Shown here in pieces: positions 35,083-45,374 of a DNA stretch of 64,000 nucleotides. The position numbers and the translations under genes are program-made. The number at the start of each line of letters is the position of its first letter. The stretch's first letter is position 1. Below the pieces are notes generated by a model, which was not told where the DNA came from, searched no databases, and was given only the letters and a program-made list of their open reading frames with translations. Location: contig CM042689.1 of the NCBI GenBank assembly GCA_023614405.1, positions 281,115,533 through 281,179,532 on the forward strand, read 5' to 3'. The stretch is from Avena insularis (Eukaryota; Streptophyta; Magnoliopsida; Poales; Poaceae).

Positions 35083-37141
35083 GTAAAATCCATTATAAAT
35101 CCTAGGAAATTGATAAAATAGTGAAACCACCTTTGTTGGATTAATTTTATCAATACCTATTTGATGGTATCATTTTTATACAATGGTATCATATAGATCA
35201 AGACCTTGGTCAAAAACCTCTCTCTTAGGTAATTCCTAGACTATAAATCGAAAGGGATCCTTTCCCTAATGCCTCCAAATCTTCTTCCAATCCAATCCAA
35301 TCAAACCTCAAACATCCTACTGATGTATGTCATGTTTTTATCCTTGCTTGCTGTATGATTTGATGTTTGTATGTATAGTACTGAATGTGGTGTTGTTTGT
35401 TTGCATGTGTACTCGATAACGGCGATAGTTTTGTTTGCGAGACGCCGAGAAGAAGGAAGGATCGGGTTATTCTTATTACTATTATTATTGGCATTTTGGT
35501 ATTCTAAAGAAGTCACGGGAAATCTCGCTGGTCATAGGAAAACCACCATTCTTGAACTCCTATGTTAACCTACTCCTTTGTTTAAATTGTTTTATATCTC
35601 ATTTACGAATCTCATGATTAAATGCATGGTTTGTTTCAAATAAAAGTGCATGAGTAACTTGTCTCCTCTAGGTTATGGATGAGTGTCCCATAGGACACCT
35701 ACCCTATTGACACCTATTTTTACCCCTTTAGATCGAGGCTAAGATGTTAGCATCTTCCCTCTTGGAACCCATGGATTTTCAATGATAAAACTATTTTGGG
35801 TTCTACCCTACTACAAAATTTTCAAAATAAAACCCTTGGAAAGAGGCATCGTTTCCGAGTGGAAGTTTTACCAAAGAAGATATGAGAATGATGAAGAGAA
35901 AGTTAAGTAAGAGAAAGAGAAGGGATGTTCTACGCCAATGTTTGGAACAATTTATCCGTGCAACCACATTACCCCAGTCACTGGGAATAAGCTCGTAGTT
36001 GTTGTCCTTAGTCTGGGATACTTGTACTTGCTTAACGGGAGCAATCCCTGGAAGCCCGAGTGGAATCTACTCTAGATATGCAGATCTGGGGGCCTCCATT
36101 GCCCGCTACGGCGGAAGGGTGGGTGCAACAATTGGGTCTCCCGCGGACGGTATGTTTTAGGAGTAGGGAAGAAAGTGGAGTCAACAATTGTATATTGCCA
36201 AACCGAGGGTTTGGGTATACGGAAGTGCTGCAGGGAGGACTAAGGCCATAGTGCCGCATATTCTTGCTGGGAAGAACAAACCCAAAAGGAGAAGCCGCCT
36301 TTTCTAGGGATGGACAAATGAAAAGCTAGGTTTGATTATCCGAACCACCGTCTACCGTGTGTAGCGGGCTGTGGTTGTAATCCTGGTGGATGTATTGATT
36401 CTTGTGGGTAAAGTGTGCAAACTTTGCAGAGTCTAATCTATTCGAATAGCCGTGTCCACAGTCAAGGACGTTTGGAATGGCAAGTGCTAGGAGGACCCTT
36501 CGGATATGTTGAGATGAATAAAAAGAATGTGACTTGGTCACGAGGAAGGATAAGAATGATTTTGGTTTTGACCAGTGATGGTCGAAGATGTTTAAAAAGG
36601 GTTTTACTATAAAAACTGTTTTCAAAGTTTTTAACAAGGAGGTGGAGATGTCCGGATTTTCAAAAAGGAGGCATATTTTCCAAAAACTCTTTTTCAACAA
36701 AGATATAGAGATGCCATTGTAGATTTTCCTCTGAAAACAACTATAGTGTAGAGCTATCTCGCCACAGATAAATATGCATTATCTTATTACCTTGTCTCAG
36801 TGGTTTTGCGAGTACATTCAAAGTACTCACCGACATTGTCCCTGGCTATTTACTTGGCCAGATTGCAGATGTTAAGAAGTGATGAAGGTGCTAACTTATA
36901 TGCGAGCTAGGCCGCCTTCCCAGTTAGTTGCATGTAGGTTAAGGCATGATATGGGCTCTGCGCTTGAAGACTTCCGCTACTTGTGTTGTAATTGCCATAA
37001 TGGCCATTCTGTAAGTTTTGTACTCATTACTATATGGATGTTTTAATGATACTAGTCGGTTATGCTCACGGCTCATTGATCATGGGAACGTGAATTGCAT
37101 GCATAACGGGTATTCTCGGACCGTAAATCCGGGGTGTCGTA
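35083..37141 (+). repeat. Element A 3' LTR, right part
   Basis: Continues the LTR cut at 6999. Its last 623 bases match 1-623. It ends GTGTCGTA where the 5' copy ends GTGCCACA, so the terminal CA has become TA. No coding content recognised. Confidence 0.85.
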
Positions 37142-39322
37142 GTTTGCTCTGCCAAATCTTAGCCTTGGCTTGAACAGATTCCAGATCTTGATGAGCCGAC
37201 TGATCTACTAAGTCAGACTCCTTGAGCAGTTGGTTAGTCTTTTCAGCACTAGCAGAATGCTGGCCATCTTTCTCGGCAAGTTCTTCATGTATGCCCTTCA
37301 ACTCAGACTAGTGCTTCTGCTCCATATCCGCCATCTGCTACTTCAGCCGGGTCACCTTGTCCCACTCCTTCTGGATCTCAACTCGGTGCTGATCTGCTTA
37401 TTCAGAACATGTGACTCATCAGTAACAGCAAGCCATCTCGGATTTGCCGAGATAAAAATGGAAAATGAGTAAATGCTGAGTAAACATAAGATTTCTAAGG
37501 AAAAGGGAATTACTTTCAGCGTCGCTGACCTTTTTATGCAGCGCATCTATGGTGGATTGGGTAGAAGCTGTGGAAAGACAATGAGGAGAATTCAAGAGGA
37601 TGAAACAAAAATAGATCTATCAAGTAAAAGCAAGCCGAGCAGGAAAAATGCCTTGGCCCTGAGCCTCAGCTTTCAGATCTTGGTGAGCGAGCTCAAGCTT
37701 TCGATACTCCTAGATAAGAGCCTGATGCACCTTGGTACGCTCGTTATGCATGAGCTACACAAAAAATATCTAATCAGAAAATGTATCAAATGGTTAAGCG
37801 TATAGCTGAATAAGTGCCTTACTCGGCAGTAACCTCGGGGACTAGGGAACATGTATGATATAAAAGTACTCAGTATGCAAAAGAGTAAGGAAACTACATA
37901 CCTCATTCACTTGATCTACTTTGGCCATCAATGCGATGGCCTGTTGGGTCATCTTGAAGATAGCCTTGGGGCCCAGTTTTAGCTTCTGGACAAAATTGGA
38001 GCTTGCTTCTTGCTCGCCGGCCGCATTCCAGGCTATCATGTAGCGCTCTGCAGAGCCAAGGCCTTGCCTGCTGAGTGTCCGAGTAAGGACTTGCCCTTTC
38101 TTCAGGATAGTCCCCACCCTGGCATGGGTAGTGGTAGTACTGGTATGCAAGGAACCAACCTTGGAAACGTTGCCAGACCCGGCAACGGCAGATTCGCCCA
38201 ACTGACCCACGGGATCAGGTGTCATTGTTGGTGGTGTGGGCCGAATCAGCGAAGCGGAACCTGGGGCGTGAACCAAGGTCATCTGCCTGGAAGATGATGG
38301 CTTGCTGGGCGCAGCGCGAGTTTGGCCTTGAGCAGCAGGCCGGGTCTTGTCTTCAGCCGAAGAGGCAGAAGGAGCAAGTCTGGACTTGGTTGAGGAGGAT
38401 AACGGAGCTGACTGAGCAGGCTCAACAACAGGCGGGGGAGCAAGAACTTGATCAACGGGTGTATGAGCAACATGGGGAGCAGTCTCAGAGGTTTTCTGGG
38501 CAGACTCGGCGCCAGTGCTGCTGGCGCCAAGTCCAAGGTTCTGGTCGGAAAGATCAAATGGAGAGGGAGGCTAGATCTCCTCTGTCAGGCTCGCTGCCGG
38601 CTTAGCCTCACAGTGAGACTCTTGACCCTCAGTGGAGGGGGCAGTGACCCGAACAGGGCTCTGCACGACAGGATCAGGACCAGGAGGAGAAACAGGCCTC
38701 GACTAGGAAGAAACCATGCTGGGAGAAGCTTGATTGGCAGCCATAGCAGCGTTTAATATAAAAATAGAAGTCTATAAGAGAACAAAAAAAGAATAGAAGA
38801 AGAAAATGAAAGGTAACGGGCAGCAAAAGTTGCCCGGAGATGTTCGGATCGTGAGGAGCGCGATGAACGACTCGGTGAGTGTTGGTCTTGCGAGACTACG
38901 AGGACGTGGCTGCAGGAGGAGCGGCAGGATCGACTCGGCGCTTATTCGACGGTTGAGTGCTGGAGGAGGACTCGTGCCGCTTATTCAGATTGGTAGCAGG
39001 GAGCTTGCCATAACCGTCTACAGCGAGAGGAGGATCCTCGTGTACCTGGCCAGCTGCATGAGTAAATGACAAGCTGAATGGGATAAGACAGAAAATTAGG
39101 TCAAAGGATGAGTACCTCCAAAACTTCATAGTCCACATCATTATCGTTAGACCAATCTCGCAAAGGATTTCAAGTAAAGGTCTTACCCGAAGCAGAAGCA
39201 GCAGCAGAGTGCGGGATTGGCATGAAGCACTCAAAGTTATACTTGACCTCCTCAACATCAGAATGATCATCGAAATAAGCGCTAGGAGGAATGGTGTTGT
39301 CATCAACCTAGTGAACGAGATT
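37142..39322 (-). pseudogene. Tat antisense gene, downstream exons (spliced, decayed)
   Basis: Exons are recognisable on minus with matching splice signals. 39322-39187: acceptor TTCGCAG, acidic segment DDHSDVEEVKYN, donor GTAAGA. 39053 to about 38899: segment ending near KRRVDPAAPP. About 38750-37902: Ser/Pro/Ala-rich linker, then the ALMAKVDQVNE region with donor GTATGT. 37754 to about 37640: HNERTKVHQAL coiled coil. 37567-37514: STIDALHKKVSDAE with donor GTAATT. About 37440-37142: KTNQLLKESDLVDQSAHQ coiled coil, cut off by element A. Several in-frame TAG codons and one frameshift are present, so it is no longer functional. Coiled-coil C-termini are usual for this family. The function is unknown. 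Confidence 0.6.
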
Positions 39323-39385
39323 CTGCGAAAGACAAACATAATGAAATTAGTAAAGAAACAGAACAGTGAGTAAACGCAAGTAAAG

Positions 39386-40360
39386 CTATGTCGGCAGCGA
39401 TTCAACGAATCGGACGCTTATCCATGGGACATGCCTATCTTGGCTGAAAGGGGGGCAACTCCAGGCCCAGTTTTCCGCTAAGTTTAGCTTGAAGATCGAG
39501 CTGACTCGGCGGGCCACTGAATCATTGGTGAGCTCCAGAGTGGAATGCCGGGTAGGATCTCGCGGGCCGCTCATGAAGCACATCTTGTGGCTTCTGGCCT
39601 GGATGGGGCTGACTCGGCGTGTAATGAAGGCACACATGAGGACTTCCTCGGTTAAGTGGAAGTTCTCCGCTGAATCAAGTAGCCTCTCGATGATCCCGTG
39701 AGCCTCGTTCAAGACCGGATTCTTGTCACGCGGTCTAATATTACATAGCTCTTTGCTGGGAACCTCGTCTTTGAAGGGGGGAAGTCGGATGTAGTCGTTG
39801 GACCCGCTATTCTTGATATAGAAAAAATTTCTATGCCATTTCTTGCACGAGTCAATGCCAGTGACCCGGGGAAAGACAGAATCCCTCCTAGGCGTGATGC
39901 TAGCAGCACCACACCTGTTGGGCCTCTTCTCAGCGCGAGGAATGCCGGGATCAGGCACAACCTGGATCCAGAAATTAAAATACTTGGACCAAAGAAGAAC
40001 AGTGGGCCAGATACCAAGATAGCCTTCGCATGTAGAGATGAAACAAGAGAGAGAGCCAATGGCATTGGCAGGCAGATGATGGGTTTGCAGTTGGAAGGTG
40101 GAAAGAAAATACATGAAGAAGTTACTAACTGGGAGAGCAAAGCCACGCTCAAAGTGCAAAAGAAAAACCACCCTCTAATTGGGCTCGGGCTTGGGAACAA
40201 TCTCACCTAGGGGGAGGCAACAATCAACCTCGAGCAGAATGCGCCTGGTGGAGTGCAACCACTCGAGCTCCTCCACCGTGACTTCGGAGCCCTCCCAACC
40301 GTCGCGTTTGTCGGTGGTCTCGTGCTCCTCCACCTCCTCACCTCCGTCATGTGCGTCCAT
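39386..40360 (-). pseudogene. Tat antisense gene, first exon: 'putative gypsy-type transposon' domain
   Basis: The likely start is the ATG at 40360 (MDAHDGGEEVEE). One in-frame TAG (about 40175) interrupts it, and the frame then runs to 39386. It contains the hallmark stretch ALPVSNFFMYFLSTFQLQ, then LPANAIGSLSCFISTCEGYL and a W-KYFNFW region. This matches the plant domain annotated as 'putative gypsy type transposon' (PF04195-like, from memory). Proteins of this family are coded antisense between pol and the 3' LTR of Tat elements. No enzymatic function is established. The next acceptor is at 39322, but no clear donor survives at the exon end, where a GT seems to have been lost. Confidence 0.65.
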
Positions 40361-41066
40361 GATATCAAGCGATTCGGGCTCTTCCGTCGTTGGAAGAGGC
40401 CTGGAAATGCAAGGACCCGTCAGAGAATCGAAGGGAAAAGAAAAGAATCGCTGGAGCAGGGCCGTAGGAAAAAAGAACAGCAAGGGGCGGTTTAGGATTG
40501 GGAGGCGCAAGGAAGAAGAAGAAGGCAAGGGGGAAACTGAATAGGCAAAGGCAGATAAGTTCCATGCACCCCTACTTAAGGAGAGTAAAAACACCGGCGT
40601 TGGATCCATTTGTGCCGTGTGGCCACTATGTTGTCGTGTCTTTAGCTGAGTAAGCGCATCAGCGAGCGCCACGTGTAGGCGATACACGAAAAATCCAGAG
40701 CCACGTCACGTTGCGCAGGACACGAGGCGCTGAGCGATGGGACTGTCACAGTGACGGGGAGTTACTGCGCCACCGTCACTGTGCAGTCAGGATTTGATAC
40801 AAAATTTGAGGCAAGCAATCATGATTACAGTCTGTCAGTGACTAGGGAAAGCCTAGAATGACTCGACAGCGTCGAAAGTGACTCGGCACAAGGCAAAAAT
40901 GACCTAGAAAGTCAAAGATGAGACTCGAAAGGGTCTAGATAGACTCGGCAAAGATCGAGGTTACGCCAAACAGTGTGCCCTAAGCAGTAAATACTGAAAG
41001 AAAGAGAAGTTCCAAGTACATTAAAGGAACCTGGACATGCCTAACAGCAAAAACTGCTAGGCCTCA
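40361..41066. other. Tat non-coding region between antisense gene and 3' LTR
   Basis: Contains short degenerate repeats around gactcggca / gactcgaaag (about 40855-40960). The region would hold the promoter of the antisense gene. No gene recognised. Confidence 0.5.
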
Positions 41067-41069
41067 CCA

Positions 41070-41083
41070 GCGTCGGGGACTAA
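41070..41083 (+). other. Tat polypurine-tract-like sequence
   Basis: gcgtcggggactaa lies immediately before the LTR start TGTCGGGG. GGGGACT-type tracts before a TGTCGGG LTR are usual for grass Tat elements. This supports + orientation. Confidence 0.6.
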
Positions 41084-41602
41084 TGTCGGGGGGATAACCC
41101 CCGGTAGAGTCATAAGGGGTAAAACATTGCCCGTCTTGGCGTATGCCGAGTCAAAGAAGCCTCTGGCCGAGTATCAACGGCCGGGTACGAAGCTTAGGCG
41201 TGGCCGACATAGAAACTATGTCGACCCACGTAGGACAAACTTGTTTACCTTGCAAGAGACAACGAGACGGATCTCACGAGGGAAGGCCGGGTCAAAAAGG
41301 ACGCGTGGCGGCTTTCGGAGTGAGATCCAGAAGGGACCATGGTAAAGCATGGTCAAAAGAGAAGGGCGACGTCGGGTGACAGAAAAGGAGCCGGGTGACG
41401 CCCAAAGCAAGGGCTGATGTACAACGTCATTGTATGACGCCAAAAGGGCTAGAGGCTACGTACGAGAAGACCGTTAGCTGTATGGCTTTGTGGACTCGGT
41501 CAAGGGCTCAGGGCAAGCCTATGACCCGGCCCGCATAGTAAGGACCAAGATCCAAACAGTAACCCTAGGACCTAAAGGGATGTAACCTAGCTGGCCATCA
41601 CC

Positions 41603-41610
41603 TATATAAG
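41603..41610 (+). promoter_or_regulatory. TATA box in Tat LTR
   Basis: TATATAAG in a GC-rich setting (cctatataagga), about 110 bp before the AATAAA. Confidence 0.65.
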
Positions 41611-41712
41611 GAGGGGCATAGCTAGGGTTTAAGGAGGTTGGACCAAGTAGGAAACTAGTGCCTAGAGGCTATGCTCAAACAGCACTAGGAGCACTTGTAA
41701 AATTCTTGGATC

Positions 41713-41718
41713 AATAAA
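41713..41718 (+). terminator. Polyadenylation signal in Tat LTR
   Basis: AATAAA within ggatcaataaaaatcc, downstream of the TATA box, as expected at the R region. Confidence 0.55.
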
Positions 41719-41899
41719 AATCCTAAGTGTGGAGAGTTCATCTTGTTCTTTGTGCGCGGCTAGACCGTGCACTCCCTCCCCGGTTACCACAAGCGTCCAT
41801 TCGGCCCCCAACTTAAGCCTACCCATGGCATCTACCGTGACACCACCATGACAATGTTCATTGAAAACAAACAAACGGTTGTTTGTGTTTCTCGTTGAC

Positions 41900-42564
41900 A
41901 TCAAATCTTGCCTTCAAGATTTGTTTTCATAATTGCTATTTAAATCAGGTATTATGAGAACAAAGATTGTTCAAATAATTACCGTATTGCATATAAGATG
42001 GATGATTTACAAATCTAGTTGGAGAAATCACATCCGTAAAAATTAATGCTAAAATGTCGCAAAACATATGATTGAAAGATCACTTACAAAGTGACATCAT
42101 TGTTTAAATTATATTGGAAAGAAAAACAGGAAGAAACTCCATGTTAATGGATTTTTGGAGTATTTGATTTGATCAAATGACTCTTGTGAGACTTTCCTCG
42201 AGATAATTAAAACTTCATTCAAAGGCCAAAGAAGAACGATTGACTAAATTATTGGAATTTATACGTATCGATGTATGTAGTCCATTACGTGTAGTTGTAA
42301 GCGATGGATTTCAACTTCATATGCTTTCTCCAGAATTTTGAGTGAATATTCACTTAATGAGGAAGAAGTATGAAATATTTGAAAACGTTCAGAGACTTTC
42401 AAGATGAAGTGGAAAATCATTGTAACAAGAAAATAAATAATGTATGATTTGATCATAAAGGGATTTGTTTGAGTTGCAAGTTTAGCAAAACACCTAGATT
42501 TTCATCTCCTGAAACACCATAGGAATATGGAATGTTTGAGATTTGTAATGAAACCTTGTTTGAC
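41900..42564 (+). pseudogene. Decayed Copia pol fragment (pre-integrase and integrase)
   Basis: No long ORF remains, but three-frame reading gives Copia pol motifs in the right order: ILPSRFVFI; NKDCSNNYRIAYKMDD; HHCLNYIGKKNRKKLHVNG (the W/H-H-x-L-x-H-I region of the pre-integrase zinc domain); KTSFKGQRRT; LEFIRIDVCSPL (matching LELIHTDVCGPL around the first integrase Asp); MRKKYEIFENVQ; QDEVENHCNKKIN; and GMFEICNETLFD (matching GVxERxNRTLLDM). Stops and frameshifts are frequent. It ends exactly where element C begins. It is the oldest layer seen, with the Tat element on its left and element C on its right. Confidence 0.65.
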
Positions 42565-44507
42565 TTTAACATCCCAAAAATCATGGTTTATAAAGTTTGA
42601 ATATCATTCTTGCATTCATTAGTATTTGAGTTATTTCAAACAAAATTTCAAAATCAGAAACCATTATATGCCTAATGTATTTAAGCTAAAGAGGCAATGG
42701 TTTTATTTTACTTTCCAAACTATGCCTTGTTTTGATCAAGAGGGTTATCAAAGGTGAACACAAGCTCACACAAATTTTCAAAGACGAAAATTCAAAACCT
42801 AAAACCCTTCATATGCCCAATAGTTATATTCAAATAAAGCATGGATTTATTTTATTTTCAATGGGCCAAAGTATTTGTAAACAAATAGCAATGTTTCATA
42901 CACAAATATGTTCTTGGATCACTTTACAAAAATCCAGAGGAGATTTGAATTCAGAATCATTTGAATAACATTTGAAATGGTTTCAGAAAATCAAATAAGA
43001 AATAGAAAAGAAGAAAAGAAATGGAAAAGGGCCAGCACCAACATTCTAGCCCAATAGCAGAAAAGGCCCAAACACCAACCCACCCGGGTTCCCCTCTCCT
43101 CTCTGTTTCTCACCGACTCCCGCACCCCTCCTCTCGCTGACGCTCTGGCATTTGCATGCCTTCATATATTTTTGCTTGAATATTTGAAATATGAATTTGG
43201 TGCTATCATTTTATGTGTAGATTTTGGTGCTAGTGGTGATTGTGATTGTGAGGATTGTTGCTACTCTCCTAACTACCAAGGCAAGTGGTGCTTCATATTT
43301 TTGTCCCAATATTTTGACTATGCATTAGTGATATTTTGTATAGGGCTTGCATGATGTTTTTGCTAAGTATCTATATGCTATGCTTGGGAAATCCTAGTAG
43401 TTGTAGACTGGTTAGAATTTTCTCTAAGTTAAGATACTTGCTATATTGCCATGCTTAGCCTAGCTAGTAGCAACCAAGGGTGGATTATATACATGCTATG
43501 GAAAATATTGCTAAGTCTTTGGAGTTGTGTTTTTGCTTAATAAAAACAACTAAGTGAATGAATCACCTAAGTGGAATGGTATGTTTAGGTTATGTTGAGT
43601 GGTTGCACAAGGCCCATATCTATGGTCTACCTTGTGTATCACACTTGTGGAAAGCCACCCAGGAACAAAGGGATTTGGGATGCCATATGTTACGAAGCTT
43701 CTAGTGTAGCCACATGGCAATATGGGCTCTGCCTGGATCATATAGGTTGCAATAACTTAGCCAAATGGATAGTTGGTGGTAGGGGTGATAGGTTTGGAGC
43801 GCGTCCATTTTGGTATAAGGGAAGGCTTCTGAAAGGTCTTGTCTCGATGCATGTCGAGTCTTGTGGGGAAAGTGCACCACTTCTCGAGAAGGAAGAATCT
43901 AAGTACTTAGCCGTGTCCTCGGCAATGGACAATTTGAGCATCAAGACATGGAAGCTATCAAGAATCTCCTCATCCCAATTTCTAAGTTAAAAACTTGTGG
44001 TTGAACAAGGGTAAAGGTTCACAAATGTCTATTGGTGGTTCCTTGGGAGTTTTTGCCAAACAAAAACTTAGTGTTTTCAACTGATAGGTAAAACCTATTT
44101 TGAGCAAAGCAAGCCTAAGCTACACTTAGCCAAATTCATGTAGAAGCTAGAAACTATTATTCTACTAAGGTATCACTTGACAATACTATTCCAACGTATT
44201 GACCCACTGTGGCTGTAACTTGTGATGTTGCAAGTTACTCCGATGAGGATTAGGGTTGTGAGTCTACACCCAACATGTTTGCCTGTGGCACATGAAGATG
44301 AAGACTTTTATTTATGTTGTTAAGTTAAACTCTTGTACTAGCCTATGGCTATGGAGTTGTAAAAGACTATGTTATCTCTAGAATGACGATGTAATAATGA
44401 CCTTTGTTTCTATGTACTTCATCTTAAACTGTGGATGATAGCATTTGATCCAGGGACTAGCATTGCAATCACAGGGACCTTTACCTTTATAAAGGTGGGG
44501 TATTACA
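42565..44507 (+). repeat. Element C 5' LTR with 1251-bp internal deletion
   Basis: It aligns with 61402-64000, except that sequence equivalent to 61989-63239 is missing. The junction is at tggc (43146-43149), present at both ends of the missing block in the 3' LTR. The first bases are tttaacatccc where the 3' LTR has tgtaacatccc. It ends ...tattaca. Confidence 0.88.
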
Positions 44508-44509
44508 GA

Positions 44510-44522
44510 TGGTATCAGAGCA
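44510..44522 (+). other. Element C primer binding site
   Basis: TGGTATCAGAGCA, complementary to initiator tRNA-Met, two bases after the LTR. Confidence 0.9.
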
Positions 44523-44668
44523 CTGTGTTGCCTATAGGATTATGACCCTAGGATTGGATTAGACTAAGAAACCACTAAGGAAAAAATTTCAGCACTTTGA
44601 AAAAATTCCACACTTGTCTTTTTCTTCTCATAAACTTTTCTAATCTTCTTTCTCATCTCTATTTGTAG

Positions 44669-45085
44669 ATGAAGTCCATCAACGAAGCTGTCGGGAAGGG
44701 ACCACTCATGACCATGACTTTGGAGTGTGAGACTGAATTTCCCAAGGCACTCAAGAACCTTATGGTTACCATGGGGATACATGGTGTAGCTGTGTACAAG
44801 GGATTCCCTGTGATGGATGAAGGAGAAGAGTATTGGTGGGTGCAACTTCACTTGTACAAAAACAAGGAAGACAACCACAAGGAGTCGATATTCTGCATGG
44901 TCACCAACTCTGAAATGCACATAACATTCTTTGACTCTGCAAGAAATGCAGCTTGGAATGCCATCAAAGGGCTTGGTGATAGACTCAAGTGCAGAATGCT
45001 CAACACCCAAAATGACCTTAGAGAAGAAAATAAGCATACCCAAGAATTAGAAACTACCAACCAACAACTAAGGGAGACATCATAG
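44669..45085 (+). CDS. Element C extra ORF 1, upstream of gag
   Basis: A 138-codon open frame from ATG to TAG. It has a globular, Trp-containing core (GEEYWWVQLHLYKNK, then FFDSARNAAWNAIKGLGDRL) and a short hydrophilic tail. I know similar sequence (a YWVQ segment followed by F-DSAR-AAW) from N-terminal parts of grass Gypsy polyproteins. No enzymatic motif is visible. The frame is intact although its neighbours are broken. It could be a separate protein or a relic N-terminal part of a longer Gag precursor. Function unknown. Confidence 0.6.
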   Translation: MKSINEAVGKGPLMTMTLECETEFPKALKNLMVTMGIHGVAVYKGFPVMDEGEEYWWVQLHLYKNKEDNHKESIFCMVTNSEMHITFFDSARNAAWNAIKGLGDRLKCRMLNTQNDLREENKHTQELETTNQQLRETS

Positions 45086-45374
45086 TCTTAATATGGGAGT
45101 CTTGTGAACAAGATAGACAGATAGCCACTAAGGATGCCCTGATAGCTATTTTGACTAGTGAGTGAGAATTGTAATGTACTTCGTTAGTTGGACCACCACA
45201 CTTATCGTTTTTACTTCCAAAAAGTTTGTCTAAGTTATGTTGAACCTTTGGTGTTTGTAATGGATTTGTGTATGCCATGACTTGTTTTTTTGTTGCAAAA
45301 AGATGTGCTTGTGATATTTTGTCTTGTAAATTTTCTCTACTTGTGTTGGTTCTAACTTTATCTTATAAAAATAG
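45086..45374 (+). other. Element C spacer between extra ORFs
   Basis: AT-rich and non-coding. The part at about 45190-45330 (agttggaccaccaca and ttttgttgc...gatgtgcttg) matches the leader of element B at about 55165-55260. This is one of several signs that B and C are related. Confidence 0.55.

Larger units (their letters stand above)
1..37141 (+). mobile_element. Element A: gag-only LTR retrotransposon with very long LTRs, interrupted by the Sirevirus array
   Basis: Bases 1-623 match 36519-37141 closely, and this shared block is the 3' end of an LTR. The first copy is followed by a tRNA-Met-type primer site (628-640). The second copy ends the 3' LTR, which starts with TGTAACATCCC at 3194 after a purine tract. 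The 3' LTR is cut at 6999/35083 by the Sirevirus array; rejoined it would be about 5.86 kb. The interior is only about 2.6 kb and codes a zinc-knuckle protein without protease, reverse transcriptase or integrase. This is the LARD-type (large retrotransposon derivative) layout. Its 5' LTR begins outside the window, so its own target duplication cannot be read. It ends inside the Tat antisense gene. Confidence 0.85.
37142..41900 (+). mobile_element. Tat-lineage Ty3/Gypsy element, 3' part only
   Basis: The segment holds an antisense gene upstream of a 3' LTR. This is the arrangement known for Tat-lineage elements (such as Grande, RIRE2 and Retand relatives). The LTR begins TGTCGGGG and follows the purine string gtcggggactaa. 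Its left side ends abruptly at the end of element A, so the 5' LTR, gag and pol should lie left of the window. The right end is uncertain between 41843 and 41900. Confidence 0.7.
41084..41900 (+). repeat. Tat 3' LTR
   Basis: Starts TGTCGGGGGG. It ends at a GACA, either 41843 (ccgtgaca) or 41900 (gttgaca). Both would pair with the TGTC start, and the 5' LTR needed to decide is outside the window. It contains a TATA box and an AATAAA signal in the right order for a + strand LTR. Confidence 0.7.

Noticed and set aside
38010..38756. Plus-strand ORFs opposite the Tat antisense gene.
   Set aside because: They are shadows: the minus strand gives a coherent Ser/Pro/Ala-rich linker flanked by recognisable exons and splice sites, while the plus-strand peptides match nothing.
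41084..41900. Reading the Tat LTR as the 5' LTR of a minus-strand element that codes the 39386-40360 protein in sense.
   Set aside because: The TATA box and AATAAA are on plus, a purine string precedes TGTCGGGG on plus, and the sequence after the LTR on minus (ttagtccccgacg) is not a usual primer site.
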